In this document: positions 1 through 7,603 of the stretch, piece by piece
How positions within the stretch are numbered: the stretch's first letter is position 1
How the letters are laid out: the number at the start of each line of letters is the position of its first letter
Assembly: GCA_902362705.1 (NCBI GenBank)
Contig: CABIXK010000004.1
Location: 1 to 64,000 of the forward strand
DNA length: 64,000 nucleotides
Direction: 5' to 3'
DNA from: Rikenellaceae bacterium
Lineage (GTDB): Bacteria; Bacteroidota; Bacteroidia; Bacteroidales; Rikenellaceae
The notes under the pieces: model-generated
What the model was told of the DNA's origin: nothing
What the model saw: the letters and a program-made list of their open reading frames with translations, nothing else
The model's database searches: none
Program-made: the position numbers and the translations under genes

Positions 1-100
1 GAAGATTAAATACTTCTCCAATCGTTGTCCACACCCAATTTTCCGGTATCTCGAACGGCACGTTCTCATAAGGGTATGTATCGGAAGAGGAAATTAGAGT
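1..100 (-). pseudogene. HsdS (type I restriction specificity subunit) fragment, runs off the left edge
   Basis: Read leftwards on the minus strand, this frame encodes PYENVPFEIPENWVW followed by TTIGEVFNL. This is the hallmark opening of a target recognition domain in type I restriction-modification specificity subunits (PFEIPxxWxW). HsdS chooses the DNA sequence for the HsdM/HsdR complex. A stop codon lies in frame at 101-103, and there is no ATG between it and the motif, so this piece cannot start normally inside the window. It is either a broken gene or a promoterless silent cassette of an invertible hsdS locus. The rest lies outside the window, so only the motif is certain. Confidence 0.6.
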
Positions 101-132
101 TTAGTCAGAGCATATATCAACTCAATTTTTGT

Positions 133-140
133 TATTTTTG
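133..140 (+). promoter_or_regulatory. Putative -7 element upstream of the DUF2971 gene
   Basis: TATTTTTG fits the Bacteroidota -7 consensus TAnnTTTG and ends 18 bases before the first ATG of the downstream gene. No clear -33 TTTG is present at the expected distance, and the surroundings are AT-rich, so a chance match is possible. Confidence 0.35.
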
Positions 141-158
141 TAATAAATGAAAGTATAA

Positions 159-1223
159 ATGTGTATGTCTGAATTTAGAGAATGTTTCCAGAAATTAATA
201 GAAGAATCATATATTCCTTTTAACGCTGACCCAGTGGCAAGAACTGATGTATGGCATCAGATTTATCGTTTAGTACTCCCCAATATTCCGGATAAGCTAT
301 TTCGGTATCGTTCAATGAACGACTATTCTCTTACTGAGTTTAGGAATGGAATGATATCATTATGTCATGCGGGAATGTTCCCTGATAAATATGATTCATA
401 TCTATATGTCAATAATAAGAAAATCAGAGCTGATTTACAAAAAGCACTACGGGATGCGTTGCGTATATGTTTGTCACACATTTCACAACATCATCCTGGT
501 ATTAGAGCAGAAAAAGCCACAAAAATTTGTTATTATAGAGAGTGTGGGTATGACGATGAACAAATCATTGATAAAATAATCGAAGAGGAATACCCGGCGT
601 TTATTGCTCAGATTGAAACTGCTGTTAAACAGCGTGAATCGCGTTTTCGCAGTCCACAAAATAGTGCTAAAATAGGTTGTTTCACAGAAAGTGTACAGTC
701 TAAATATATGTGGGACAGATACGGCGGTGGATATAAGGGTTTTGCTTTGGAATATGATTTGAGAGATTGTATTTTTAGATATAACAATCTGAGTCTTAAT
801 ATAAACCTTTTCCCTATCATATATACTGATCAAAGACCGGATGTTACATTAGATGAGGGCAATATACATACATATGAATTTTTCAAGCAAGCCGAGGATA
901 AAAGATGGTTTGAACATCTCTGTGCACATATTTATATAAATCAAGTATATTGGTATCGAGCATATTTGTATAAAGATAGGCGGGAATATGAACACGAGCA
1001 CGAATGGCGCATGTTGTATTATAATCTTGACAATGAAGATAATTATGAGTTCATACCAGACGTTGGCTGTTTAAAAGCAATATATTATGGGCCGGATATT
1101 GAAGATGAAGATAAGAACAAATTACACGAGATTGCCATATCAAGAGGTATAAAAGAATATGCTGTTAGTATAGACTATGATAGTCCTAAATACGATTTGA
1201 AGATATCCTCTTTTGATTTGTAA
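159..1223 (+). CDS. DUF2971 family protein
   Basis: The protein has 354 residues. It shows the DUF2971 pattern: an early LFRYRSMND (about residue 47), a central block KYMWDRYGGGYKGFALEYD (about residue 182), and a C-terminal HEWRMLYYN plus AIYYGPDIE. No transmembrane segment or signal peptide is seen, so it is probably cytoplasmic. The biochemical function of the family is not established. Members are frequent in mobile elements and defence islands, which fits the neighbouring hsdS fragment and mobilization genes. The gene is much more AT-rich than the rest of the window, a sign of transfer. The start could be the first ATG or the second one two codons later. It is transcribed away from the hsdS fragment. 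Confidence 0.75.
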   Translation: MCMSEFRECFQKLIEESYIPFNADPVARTDVWHQIYRLVLPNIPDKLFRYRSMNDYSLTEFRNGMISLCHAGMFPDKYDSYLYVNNKKIRADLQKALRDALRICLSHISQHHPGIRAEKATKICYYRECGYDDEQIIDKIIEEEYPAFIAQIETAVKQRESRFRSPQNSAKIGCFTESVQSKYMWDRYGGGYKGFALEYDLRDCIFRYNNLSLNINLFPIIYTDQRPDVTLDEGNIHTYEFFKQAEDKRWFEHLCAHIYINQVYWYRAYLYKDRREYEHEHEWRMLYYNLDNEDNYEFIPDVGCLKAIYYGPDIEDEDKNKLHEIAISRGIKEYAVSIDYDSPKYDLKISSFDL

Positions 1224-1370
1224 TATTAGGTTTAAATTTCCTGTCTGTGATTCAGAATCGACATTGTGCTGAGAATATTATGTATTTCTCTTGAATATTA
1301 CGGAAATTGGCTGCAAAATAGAAGTTGCCGTTCCAGATTTAGCCATTTCCTTTGGTAGCGACCAGCCGAT

Positions 1371-1439
1371 GCCGCCGGAAAGAATATCCGCAAGGTTTGC
1401 GAAGCAACTTGCATGACCTTGCGGATTTCTTTCGGTGGC
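1371..1439. repeat. Long imperfect inverted repeat (large hairpin)
   Basis: The arms 1371-1396 and 1416-1439 pair almost completely (ATCCGCAAGGT with ACCTTGCGGAT, plus outer GCCGCCGGAAAGAA with TTCTTTCGGTGGC), around a 19-base loop. The loop itself holds TTGC-GAA-GCAA. A second perfect small hairpin, CCTTTG-CGGA-CAAAGG, follows at 1445-1460. The structure lies between the convergent ends of the DUF2971 gene and the last gene of the mobilization run. It could be a terminator, a recombination or transfer site, or a structured RNA. The sequence alone does not decide. Confidence 0.6.
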
Positions 1440-1466
1440 AATACCTTTGCGGACAAAGGGAATGGC

Positions 1467-2135
1467 TTATTTGTTTTTCAGTCGGGAGGCGTTTCCGTTC
1501 AGGCGTTCGGCTTCGCGTTCTTTGAGCCTCGCTTGTTCTTCCAACTGCACCTTGCGTTGTATGGTTCGTTCATACTCTTCAACATCTCTTTTCATTCGGC
1601 GGATTTTTGCGTTGTCGCGGTTCAGTTCGAATAGTTCTTCCAGTTCGGCAATGCGGTCGGGTAGCGCTTCGCCTTTCATTTTGAGGTAGCGGTATTTCAG
1701 GTCATTGTCGATGCGGTCGTAGTTCGGTTTCGCTGCCCAATACAGCATCGTGCATAGCAGCACGATTGCCGTCATCATTCCTATCATCGCCCAGAATATT
1801 CCTTTCGATTCAATGGCGAGCGATATTCTGTGTTGAGTTATTCTCGGCGGCAATTCGGCGGGGATTTCGATCGATTCGACAAATATTTGCAGATTATCCA
1901 TACTAGCCTGCGTCTTTGCGTTGTTTCGTTCGATGCTTTCCAATCGTCCGGCAAGCTGGGTTATTATTGCCCGTTGCTGTTCTTGTTCGGCGTGAACGAT
2001 TTGTTCTATTTGTTGCGGCCAATCCGTATCGGTCGGTTGATTATTCTCTGCTGAAAGTTCGGTTTTGATGGTTTTAACCATCGTCTCCTTGAAGTCTTCG
2101 TACATTTCGTAAGACATCATATCGTTTTCTTTCAT
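1467..2135 (-). CDS. Coiled-coil membrane protein of the mobilization cluster
   Basis: This 222-residue protein is not recognised by a family name. It has a long charged, helix-prone N-terminal half (to about residue 110), one hydrophobic segment GIFWAMIGMMTAIVLLCTML (about residues 113-132), and a highly charged C-terminal coiled coil rich in Glu, Arg and Lys. It lies 17 bases after the relaxase gene on the same strand and probably ends the mob operon. Position and topology suggest a helper of conjugal mobilization or element maintenance anchored in the inner membrane. That is inference. The start at 2135 is taken; an ATG five codons later is an alternative. Confidence 0.6.
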   Translation of the reverse strand: MKENDMMSYEMYEDFKETMVKTIKTELSAENNQPTDTDWPQQIEQIVHAEQEQQRAIITQLAGRLESIERNNAKTQASMDNLQIFVESIEIPAELPPRITQHRISLAIESKGIFWAMIGMMTAIVLLCTMLYWAAKPNYDRIDNDLKYRYLKMKGEALPDRIAELEELFELNRDNAKIRRMKRDVEEYERTIQRKVQLEEQARLKEREAERLNGNASRLKNK

Positions 2136-2152
2136 TGTTGCTTGTTTTAGGG

Positions 2153-3229
2153 TTATAATTTCATTTTGGTTTTGCGTTCACGCAGGCGGCGTTTTCGCTC
2201 CATGGCCGCTATTGCCATTGCTTCGGCGACATTGTTGAGTAATGCCGTAATGCGGGCGATATGTTCTTCGGGACTTTCGCCGGGCTTGCGTTGAAGTTGA
2301 GCCGCCGACAATCCGACAGATGAATCATCGGGCGGCAACGGCAATGCACCGATATTGTCGCCGACGTTGATCGAACCGGCATCCGCTTGGCCCTTATTTC
2401 CTCCACCGTCCATATCGCCGAATAGGTCGATACATGCCGACCGATAATTGCCTATGGCCGCATGGAATCCCCTTGCAAGCGTCGCCCGATATCGGGTTTG
2501 TTGCTGTGCTTGTGCAAAGTGCCGGCTCAACTTGGAATAGCTGAATTGCCGGTCGATTTTCGACCCGGAAAATTCGAATCCGTTTTTGCTGAACAGCACC
2601 CCTTGTTTTTGAGAGGTCGAACCGCAATACTTGTAGCGCATAGCAATACCTCGCTCTTTCAGCCGAAGCTCTAAATCACTCCAACTGCCGCACTTAGGTA
2701 AACTCGTTTTGATTGCGTCGTATATTTCGTATTTTGTTTTGTCGGGTTCCCGCAAGCGTTCCCTGCGTACCGATTCTTTGCTCGGCGCAAGATGCAATTC
2801 GTATTTCTCGGTCAAAGCGCGACAAACCTTCGCATTGCGGATTTTAACGTTCTTGTCCGATATGGTCTGTCCGTTGTTGCCTACCCGATTATAGACCAGA
2901 TGGCAGTGCGGATGCGGTTGGTCAAGGTGGCGCACCTGCAGATACTGCGTGTCGGTAATTCCCATGCGTTGCATATATTCTGTGGCAATATCCCGCATCA
3001 AAGCGTCCGTCATTCGCACGCCGTCTTTCGGAGAGAATGAAAGGGATATGTGCCCGACGGCATTTCTCAGCCGAGGATTCAGTAATGTTTGGTCTTTGAA
3101 GTCTTGCACTATATCCCGAACATCGGGCGGGGTTATCCCCTCGGCTGCCAATATCCGCGATTGTTCTTTCATTACATATCCGACCGTTCCGGCAAATGAC
3201 GACCCGGCGATGATTTTACCTATCATCAC
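2153..3229 (-). CDS. mobA: MobA-type relaxase (relaxase/mobilization nuclease)
   Basis: The relaxase nicks oriT and stays covalently attached to the DNA strand during transfer. The 358-residue protein has an N-terminal tyrosine in the expected place (SSFAGTVGYVM, Tyr18), the VGHISLSFSP strand around residue 60, and the metal-binding three-histidine motif HLDQPHPHCHLVYNRV near residue 103. Together these match the relaxase domain of Bacteroides mobilizable elements (MOBP-like). The C-terminal third is low in recognisable features and ends with a basic ERKRRLRERKTKMK tail. The start overlaps the mobC stop by 14 bases, so translation is probably coupled. No transfer (tra) genes are in the window, so the element would need a helper conjugative element. 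Confidence 0.9.
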   Translation of the reverse strand: MMIGKIIAGSSFAGTVGYVMKEQSRILAAEGITPPDVRDIVQDFKDQTLLNPRLRNAVGHISLSFSPKDGVRMTDALMRDIATEYMQRMGITDTQYLQVRHLDQPHPHCHLVYNRVGNNGQTISDKNVKIRNAKVCRALTEKYELHLAPSKESVRRERLREPDKTKYEIYDAIKTSLPKCGSWSDLELRLKERGIAMRYKYCGSTSQKQGVLFSKNGFEFSGSKIDRQFSYSKLSRHFAQAQQQTRYRATLARGFHAAIGNYRSACIDLFGDMDGGGNKGQADAGSINVGDNIGALPLPPDDSSVGLSAAQLQRKPGESPEEHIARITALLNNVAEAMAIAAMERKRRLRERKTKMKL

Positions 3230-3575
3230 GAAGATGCTTTAACAAGATTTCGATGTTTGCTACAATAGTCGCATGACGGGACACTATACCCGTCAATCCT
3301 TTCGCATGGGCAAGGCGGGTAAGTTGGTTCAGGTTGCGGGCCATGCCTTTGAGTTGGGACATGAAGTCGAGATGTTCGCGGCGCAGACGTTCGCGCACAC
3401 GACCGGCGGCTATCAGCTGGCGGAAGACTTCGGCTGTTCCATGACCGGAGGTGCGGACAAGCGATTTCAGTTTGAAGTAATGTTCTGTATCGAGCCGTAA
3501 CGATAGCTGGTATTTCTTGCGACGGCCCTCGCTTATGGCAGGTCGTCCGCCTTTGTGAATCGGTATTTGTTTCAT
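3216..3575 (-). CDS. mobC: MobC-type relaxosome protein
   Basis: MobC helps open DNA at oriT and recruits the relaxase. From the ATG at 3575 the protein has about 119 residues: a basic N-terminus with GGRPAISEGRRKKYQLSLRL (ribbon-helix-helix-like strand), then a helical C-terminal half with the family signature MARNLNQLTRLAHAKG. An upstream in-frame extension exists, but it runs through a palindrome proposed as part of oriT and is cysteine-rich and unlike the family, so the internal ATG was chosen. The gene directly precedes and overlaps mobA, the usual order in Bacteroides mobilizable transposons. Confidence 0.85.
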   Translation of the reverse strand: MKQIPIHKGGRPAISEGRRKKYQLSLRLDTEHYFKLKSLVRTSGHGTAEVFRQLIAAGRVRERLRREHLDFMSQLKGMARNLNQLTRLAHAKGLTGIVSRHATIVANIEILLKHLRDDR

Positions 3576-3609
3576 GGGTTGTTTCGTATTGATAGACCAG
3601 CGGGATGTT

Positions 3610-3649
3610 GCCACCGAGGTTCGGCGGCACGTTTTTGTACTACAAAAAC
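3610..3649. other. Candidate origin of transfer (oriT) region
   Basis: The 144-base gap between mobC and the HTH gene contains a perfect palindrome GTTTTTGTACTACAAAAAC (3631-3649). It also contains an adjacent imperfect inverted repeat, GCCACCGA with TCGGCGGC (about 3611-3628), and a further GCTCCG/CGGAGC hairpin near 3690. Inverted repeats directly upstream of mob genes are typical of oriT. No nick-site consensus was recognised. Confidence 0.45.
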
Positions 3650-3719
3650 ACAAACTTGCCTTACTGATTGATAGAAAATCCGACCCGCTCCGAAGAGCCG
3701 GAGCAGGCCGGATGAAATG

Positions 3720-4019
3720 CTACCTCGGGCGTCGTTTGCGGATGACGTAATCGCCGGCTTCGCGTTCTTTCTGTTCGGCCGTCCTAACGGGATTTTGCAG
3801 CAGCCACCATTCCAACTCCTCGCGGTTGAAATAGATGTTCTTGCCGTGGGGCTTGAAATGGGGGATTCGCCCTTGGTGGGTGAGCTTGTACATGTAGGTC
3901 TTCGACAGCCCCGTAAATTCGCACGCTTCGGCGATGTTCAAGACCGTCTTTTGTCCCCGAAGCAGTTGTTCGATGCGGTCGAGCCGCTGCTCGACGGTTG
4001 TGTTTTCACTCATAATCAT
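3720..4019 (-). CDS. Excisionase-like helix-turn-helix protein
   Basis: A 99-residue DNA-binding protein. After an N-terminal helical stretch (EQRLDRIEQLLRGQ), residues about 28-75 form an HTH_17/MerR-like winged helix: LNIAEACEFTGLSKTYMYKL, then HFKPHGKNIYFNREELEWWL. This is the compact domain used by Xis-type recombination directionality factors and small regulators of Bacteroidota mobile elements. The C-terminus is basic (VIRKRRPR). It lies between the integrase/rhuM run and the mob genes on the same strand, consistent with control of excision or of mob expression. The partner DNA site is unknown. A second ATG two codons in is a possible start. Confidence 0.75.
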   Translation of the reverse strand: MIMSENTTVEQRLDRIEQLLRGQKTVLNIAEACEFTGLSKTYMYKLTHQGRIPHFKPHGKNIYFNREELEWWLLQNPVRTAEQKEREAGDYVIRKRRPR

Positions 4020-4223
4020 TTTGTTTTAGCGTTTCATAAAAAGCGTTGCGCAACGCTCGTGATGTAATTACGAGTGCAAATAAAATTCAACGAAAAGCTG
4101 TCCGCATTGGCTGCCCATGTTTCGACATTTTTGAACAATGTTTCCAAGGTTCGATGGGCGTATGGAGATGAAAAAACAGGATTCCGGTGGAGCGGAATCC
4201 TGTTAAAGATGAACGTGTCGAAA

Positions 4224-5172
4224 CTATTCTGTTGCTTCCAGTGCTTCGATGCAGTCGAGGATCATCCGCTCTTTGCGGCGGTCGATGATTTCGGCCATTT
4301 GTTTGGCCGCCGAGAGGTCTTTCGCCGTCAGCGGTTTGCCCAACTTCGAGGTAAAACAGCCGTTGTTTCCGGCGACCCGCTGCCATTTCGGGGTAATCAG
4401 CCGGGATGCGCTCAACGATTCGAGCAGCAAGCGCCAGCAGCTTGTTGTGCGTCGTCTGCAACGGTTCCGCGAGCTGGCAGGCCAGCAGTCGGGAAAGCTC
4501 CTCTTCGGTCGTGTCGCGTTTGAAGATGCCGATTCGGTTGACGTGTTCGGTCAGCACTGCGATTTGCCGGTCGGTCATACGCGGGCAGAAATCGGTGGGT
4601 GTCGGGTCGAAGCCGGTGCGGCTGCGCTGGGTGGCCCGGCGTTTTTCAGCTTGAGCCAGCAGCTCTGCTTCGTGTTCTTTTCGTTGCTGCTCCTCCGTCT
4701 GCCGATGACGGGTGTAGCCGGCGATTTCGGTAACGGTAGTTCGGACTTCGGCGATTCGGGTCAGCAGTTCGTCCGCAGGCGTATCCGCCGGATAACGGGC
4801 GAAAAGATATTCGAATGTCTTGTCGATGCGGCGCTGTTCCTTGGTCGAAACCGAACCGTAGGCGAGCCAACGGTCGTACTCCTGCTTTTTGCCGGCGATG
4901 TATCGCCGCGCTTCGGCGGTGGATAGGTTGCGATGTTCGATTTCGCACTCCATGTAGTGCAGCGAAAAACGGTTGTCCTTGAACATTTCGGCAGCGAATG
5001 CCAGCCAGCTTACCACGCTGACCGTTCCGTACAGCACCCATGCGACTGCCTGCCATGCACCGCCGAGCCATCGGCTTTTGGCATCCAATCGGGAGCGAAC
5101 CGCCTGCAACCGCTCGCGGATTTTGCGGTTGGTGCGCCGGTGCGACAGACGTATGTATTCGATGCGGGTCAT
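4224..5172 (-). pseudogene. Membrane-anchored mobile-element protein, apparently frameshifted
   Basis: The first 245 or so residues from the start at 5172 read as a plausible protein: a basic N-terminus, one membrane segment (WQAVAWVLYGTVSVVSWLAFA, about residues 40-60), and a charged helical middle. Near 4430 the frame stops looking coding. A neighbouring frame then continues with protein-like sequence (ASRLITPKWQRVAGNNGCF through MILDCIEALEATE) to a stop at 4224. Shifting by one base around 4430 would join them into about 316 residues. If no shift is made, the original frame runs to 4087 with a Pro/Arg/His-rich tail. The family is not recognised. It overlaps rhuM by four bases (ATGA), so the two are translationally coupled. 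Confidence 0.55.
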
Positions 5173-6164
5173 GATTGTTTCTTGGCGGCGGCTTGCAGGT
5201 CGGCTTCGAGTTCGGCAAGACTCGCGCGGCGTTCTTCTTCACGCAAACGCCCCTTGTAGGCATCGAGCTGTTGGGCCGCGATGCTTTCGGCGACCTTGCG
5301 GCTGATTTGCCCGGCATGTTCGAGCAGTTCGCGCCCGTTGATGACCAGAATGTCGTTCAGTTTCTTGATCCAGTCGGCCATATACATGGGCACTTGCCGC
5401 CGCGCCTGGCTTTCGGCGAATGCGAGGTATTGTTCGACCAGCAGCCCGAGGTCTTTCATTTCGTCTTCGGTCAGGTAGTTCTTGGCGGTTGCGGCATCGG
5501 CCTTGGTAATGCGCCGCGGGTCGCTCTTGTCGCAGGAGGTCATGCCCATCATCGGCAGCCGGGCATCGGCGCGGCGGGCGACCAGTTCGGCTGCCGTCTG
5601 GCTGCTGATGGCCCACAGCAGTTTGTTCTGCACGATTTTGAAAAACTCGACCGTCTTTTCGGCTTTCGGGTCGTAGTCGATGCTCGTCGTGTAAATGTCC
5701 TTGACCTTTTGGTAGAACACCCGTTCCGAAAGGCGGATTTCGCGGATGCGCTCCTGCAGCTCGTCGAAATAGTTCATCGACTTGCCCGACTTCATCCGTT
5801 CGTCGTTCAGCGCGAAACCCTTGATGAGGTATTCGCGCAGCACCTGCGTCGCCCAGATGCGGAACTGCGTGCCTTGATGCGATTTCACGCGGTAGCCGAC
5901 CGAAATAATCACGTCGAGGTTGTAGTAGTTCGTGTCGTAGCTTTTGCCGTCGGCGGCAGTTGTTGCAAATTTTGCAACAACTGAATTCTCGCTCAACTCG
6001 TGCTCCTCGAAAATGTTCTTCAAGTGGCGCGAAATTACGGATTTGTCTCTGTCGAACAGTGCTGCCATCTGGTCTTGGGTCAGCCAGACGGTCTCCTCGC
6101 CCATGCGGACGTCTATTTTGATGCTCCCGTCGGTCGAGCGGTATATCAGCATTTCGTTCTCCAT
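5169..6164 (-). CDS. rhuM: RhuM family protein
   Basis: This 331-residue protein matches the RhuM family end to end: an N-terminal strand region LIYRSTDGSIKIDVRMGEET, the HTH-like VWLTQDQMAALFDRDKSVIS, and the signature NYYNLDVIISVGYRVKS followed by GTQFRIWATQVLREYLIKG. Conserved FFKIVQNKLLWAISSQTAAE sits mid-protein. RhuM was named from a Salmonella pathogenicity island. Its biochemical role is unknown, and homologues are often found inside type I restriction loci and mobile islands. Here it lies 13 bases downstream of the integrase on the same strand and overlaps the next gene, so it seems to be element cargo expressed with int. The ATG at 6164 is chosen because the longer frame would overlap int and lacks family similarity. 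Confidence 0.85.
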   Translation of the reverse strand: MENEMLIYRSTDGSIKIDVRMGEETVWLTQDQMAALFDRDKSVISRHLKNIFEEHELSENSVVAKFATTAADGKSYDTNYYNLDVIISVGYRVKSHQGTQFRIWATQVLREYLIKGFALNDERMKSGKSMNYFDELQERIREIRLSERVFYQKVKDIYTTSIDYDPKAEKTVEFFKIVQNKLLWAISSQTAAELVARRADARLPMMGMTSCDKSDPRRITKADAATAKNYLTEDEMKDLGLLVEQYLAFAESQARRQVPMYMADWIKKLNDILVINGRELLEHAGQISRKVAESIAAQQLDAYKGRLREEERRASLAELEADLQAAAKKQS

Positions 6165-6177
6165 AGCATAAAGATAG

Positions 6178-7302
6178 TTATAATTCCGGAATCCGGTTGA
6201 CCGCTTCGCGTTTCTTCGCATCCATAATCTGCGCATAGACCTGCGTCGTTTTCAGTTCGCGGTGGCCGAGGAGCTTCGACACGGTGTAGATTTCCGTACC
6301 GAGCGAGAGTTGCAGCACGGCGAACGTGTGGCGGGCGATGTGGAATGTGATATGTTTCGTAATACCCGCTTTCAGGCACCATTCACGCAGGGCGAGGTTG
6401 TGCCATGCGGAGTATTTCAGCCCGGCGAAGACCCGCTCGTCGGCCTTGCCGTGCTGGCCCATGTAGCGCACGGCTTGGCCGGTAATGTCGAGGTATTCCA
6501 GCCCTTTGGTCTTTTTCTGCCGGAAGACGACGCGCGTGCCGCCGTCGAACTCCTGCACCTCGGCCCACGTCAGTTTGTTGATGTCGCTCCAACGCATGCC
6601 GGTCAGGCACGAGAAGAGGAACGCGTCTTTCAGCACGGGATACGGACACTCCGTTTTGGCGAGGCGCTGCAACTCGTCGAAAGTCAGGTATTCGCGGTGT
6701 ACGTCCTCGACATGCGCGGGTTTGACCGACATGGCGGGCGAGTGGGGGATGATGCCGTCCTCGACTGCTTGGTTCAGTGCTGCTTTGAGTTTGAGGAAAT
6801 AGCTGCTTTGGCTGTTCGTCGAAAGAGCGGTGCCGCTTTTGGTCTTGGCCTGCTTTGCCAAATAAGTTTTGAACCCCTCGACGAACTTCTTGTCGACCAT
6901 CTCGAACGTCGTGTTCGTTCCGGCGTAGGCGACGAAGTGTTTCAGTGCGCTGTCCCAGTTGCCCCAGTTCCCCGGCGACTCCTTGCGTTGCTCTATCAAT
7001 CCTTTGATGTATTCGACGAGGTTGGTGCGGATTTTATATTTCACCGCAAAGCCGTATTGCTCGTTCTGCTCGGCGAGCAGCCGTTTGGCCTTGACCTTCT
7101 CGGCCATTTCGAGGTTGACCTTGTTGTGGTCGCGCTCCAACTTGTTTTTCGGGTCGGTGTAGAGATAGTATTCGAGGGTCTCGAATTTACGGCGATGCTT
7201 GATGCGCCCTTCATCGTCGCGGGTGTACCCGTAATAGTATTCCAGCACCAACGAGGTCTTGCCCGTCGAGCGCTGCGGTTTCTGCCGAATTTTGATCTCC
7301 AT
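6178..7302 (-). CDS. int: Tyrosine recombinase / integrase
   Basis: Site-specific recombinase of 374 residues with the layout of Bacteroidota element integrases: an N-terminal arm-binding domain (residues 1-85), a SAM-like core-binding domain (about 90-190), and the catalytic domain. Catalytic residues are visible: Arg in LTGMRWSDINKL (about 237), the beta-hairpin Lys in RQKKTKGLEYL, HIARH (His-x-x-Arg, about 320), His in LLGHRELKTTQVYA, and the nucleophilic Tyr nine residues on. It is the gene nearest mnmE, as expected for an integrase adjoining its attachment site. It could integrate the mob element or act on the neighbouring hsdS region; the first is more likely. Confidence 0.92.
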   Translation of the reverse strand: MEIKIRQKPQRSTGKTSLVLEYYYGYTRDDEGRIKHRRKFETLEYYLYTDPKNKLERDHNKVNLEMAEKVKAKRLLAEQNEQYGFAVKYKIRTNLVEYIKGLIEQRKESPGNWGNWDSALKHFVAYAGTNTTFEMVDKKFVEGFKTYLAKQAKTKSGTALSTNSQSSYFLKLKAALNQAVEDGIIPHSPAMSVKPAHVEDVHREYLTFDELQRLAKTECPYPVLKDAFLFSCLTGMRWSDINKLTWAEVQEFDGGTRVVFRQKKTKGLEYLDITGQAVRYMGQHGKADERVFAGLKYSAWHNLALREWCLKAGITKHITFHIARHTFAVLQLSLGTEIYTVSKLLGHRELKTTQVYAQIMDAKKREAVNRIPEL

Positions 7303-7402
7303 GCGGTCGAGGTTTTAGGTTCAATTTTTTGCAGGTTTTCTCGCCTCGGCATAGCACGAACTGCGTTCGGCTCTGCGCTCGGCTTATCGAAAACGTTCGG
7401 CA

Positions 7403-7410
7403 CAAAGATA
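7403..7410 (-). promoter_or_regulatory. Putative -7 element of the integrase operon
   Basis: On the minus strand the sequence reads TATCTTTG, a perfect TAnnTTTG. It implies a 5' leader of roughly 95 bases before int. The -33 zone overlaps the TTTACAC repeats at 7421-7437, suggesting that recombinase or directionality-factor binding could control this promoter. Confidence 0.5.
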
Positions 7411-7420
7411 GAAAAATTTC

Positions 7421-7485
7421 TTTACACTTTTTTACACCTCGATTGCTGTGAGTTGTAAATAAGCGGCAAATTTTACACCTCGAAT
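7421..7485. repeat. TTTACAC direct repeats upstream of int
   Basis: TTTACAC occurs at 7421, 7431 and 7472. The last two extend to a shared TTTACACCTCGA with a spacing of 41 bases, about four helical turns. Repeats beside an integrase gene and its junction are typical arm-type sites for tyrosine recombinases. Binding is not shown. Confidence 0.5.
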
Positions 7486-7582
7486 GATAAAATGAAGTCG
7501 AAATAAAAGCCAGTTGTTTGTTGGTAAATAGTTGAATTTATGAATTTTATTTTGATAATTCTTTGTCTTTTGTTTTATTAGG

Positions 7583-7603
7583 TTACTTTCCGATGCAGAA
7601 TTT
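7583..7603. other. Candidate attachment-site core in the mnmE 3' end
   Basis: The last codons of mnmE (FCIGK and the stop; minus strand TTCTGCATCGGAAAGTAA) lie 280 bases from the integrase. Genomic islands such as SGI1 insert at the trmE/mnmE 3' end in other bacteria. No second copy of this 18-mer was found in positions 1-7500, so the other junction would be to the left of the window. Confidence 0.4.

Noticed and set aside
5175..5984. A 269-codon frame opposite rhuM
   Set aside because: The minus-strand RhuM protein matches its family throughout, and the antisense frame does not resemble a protein family.
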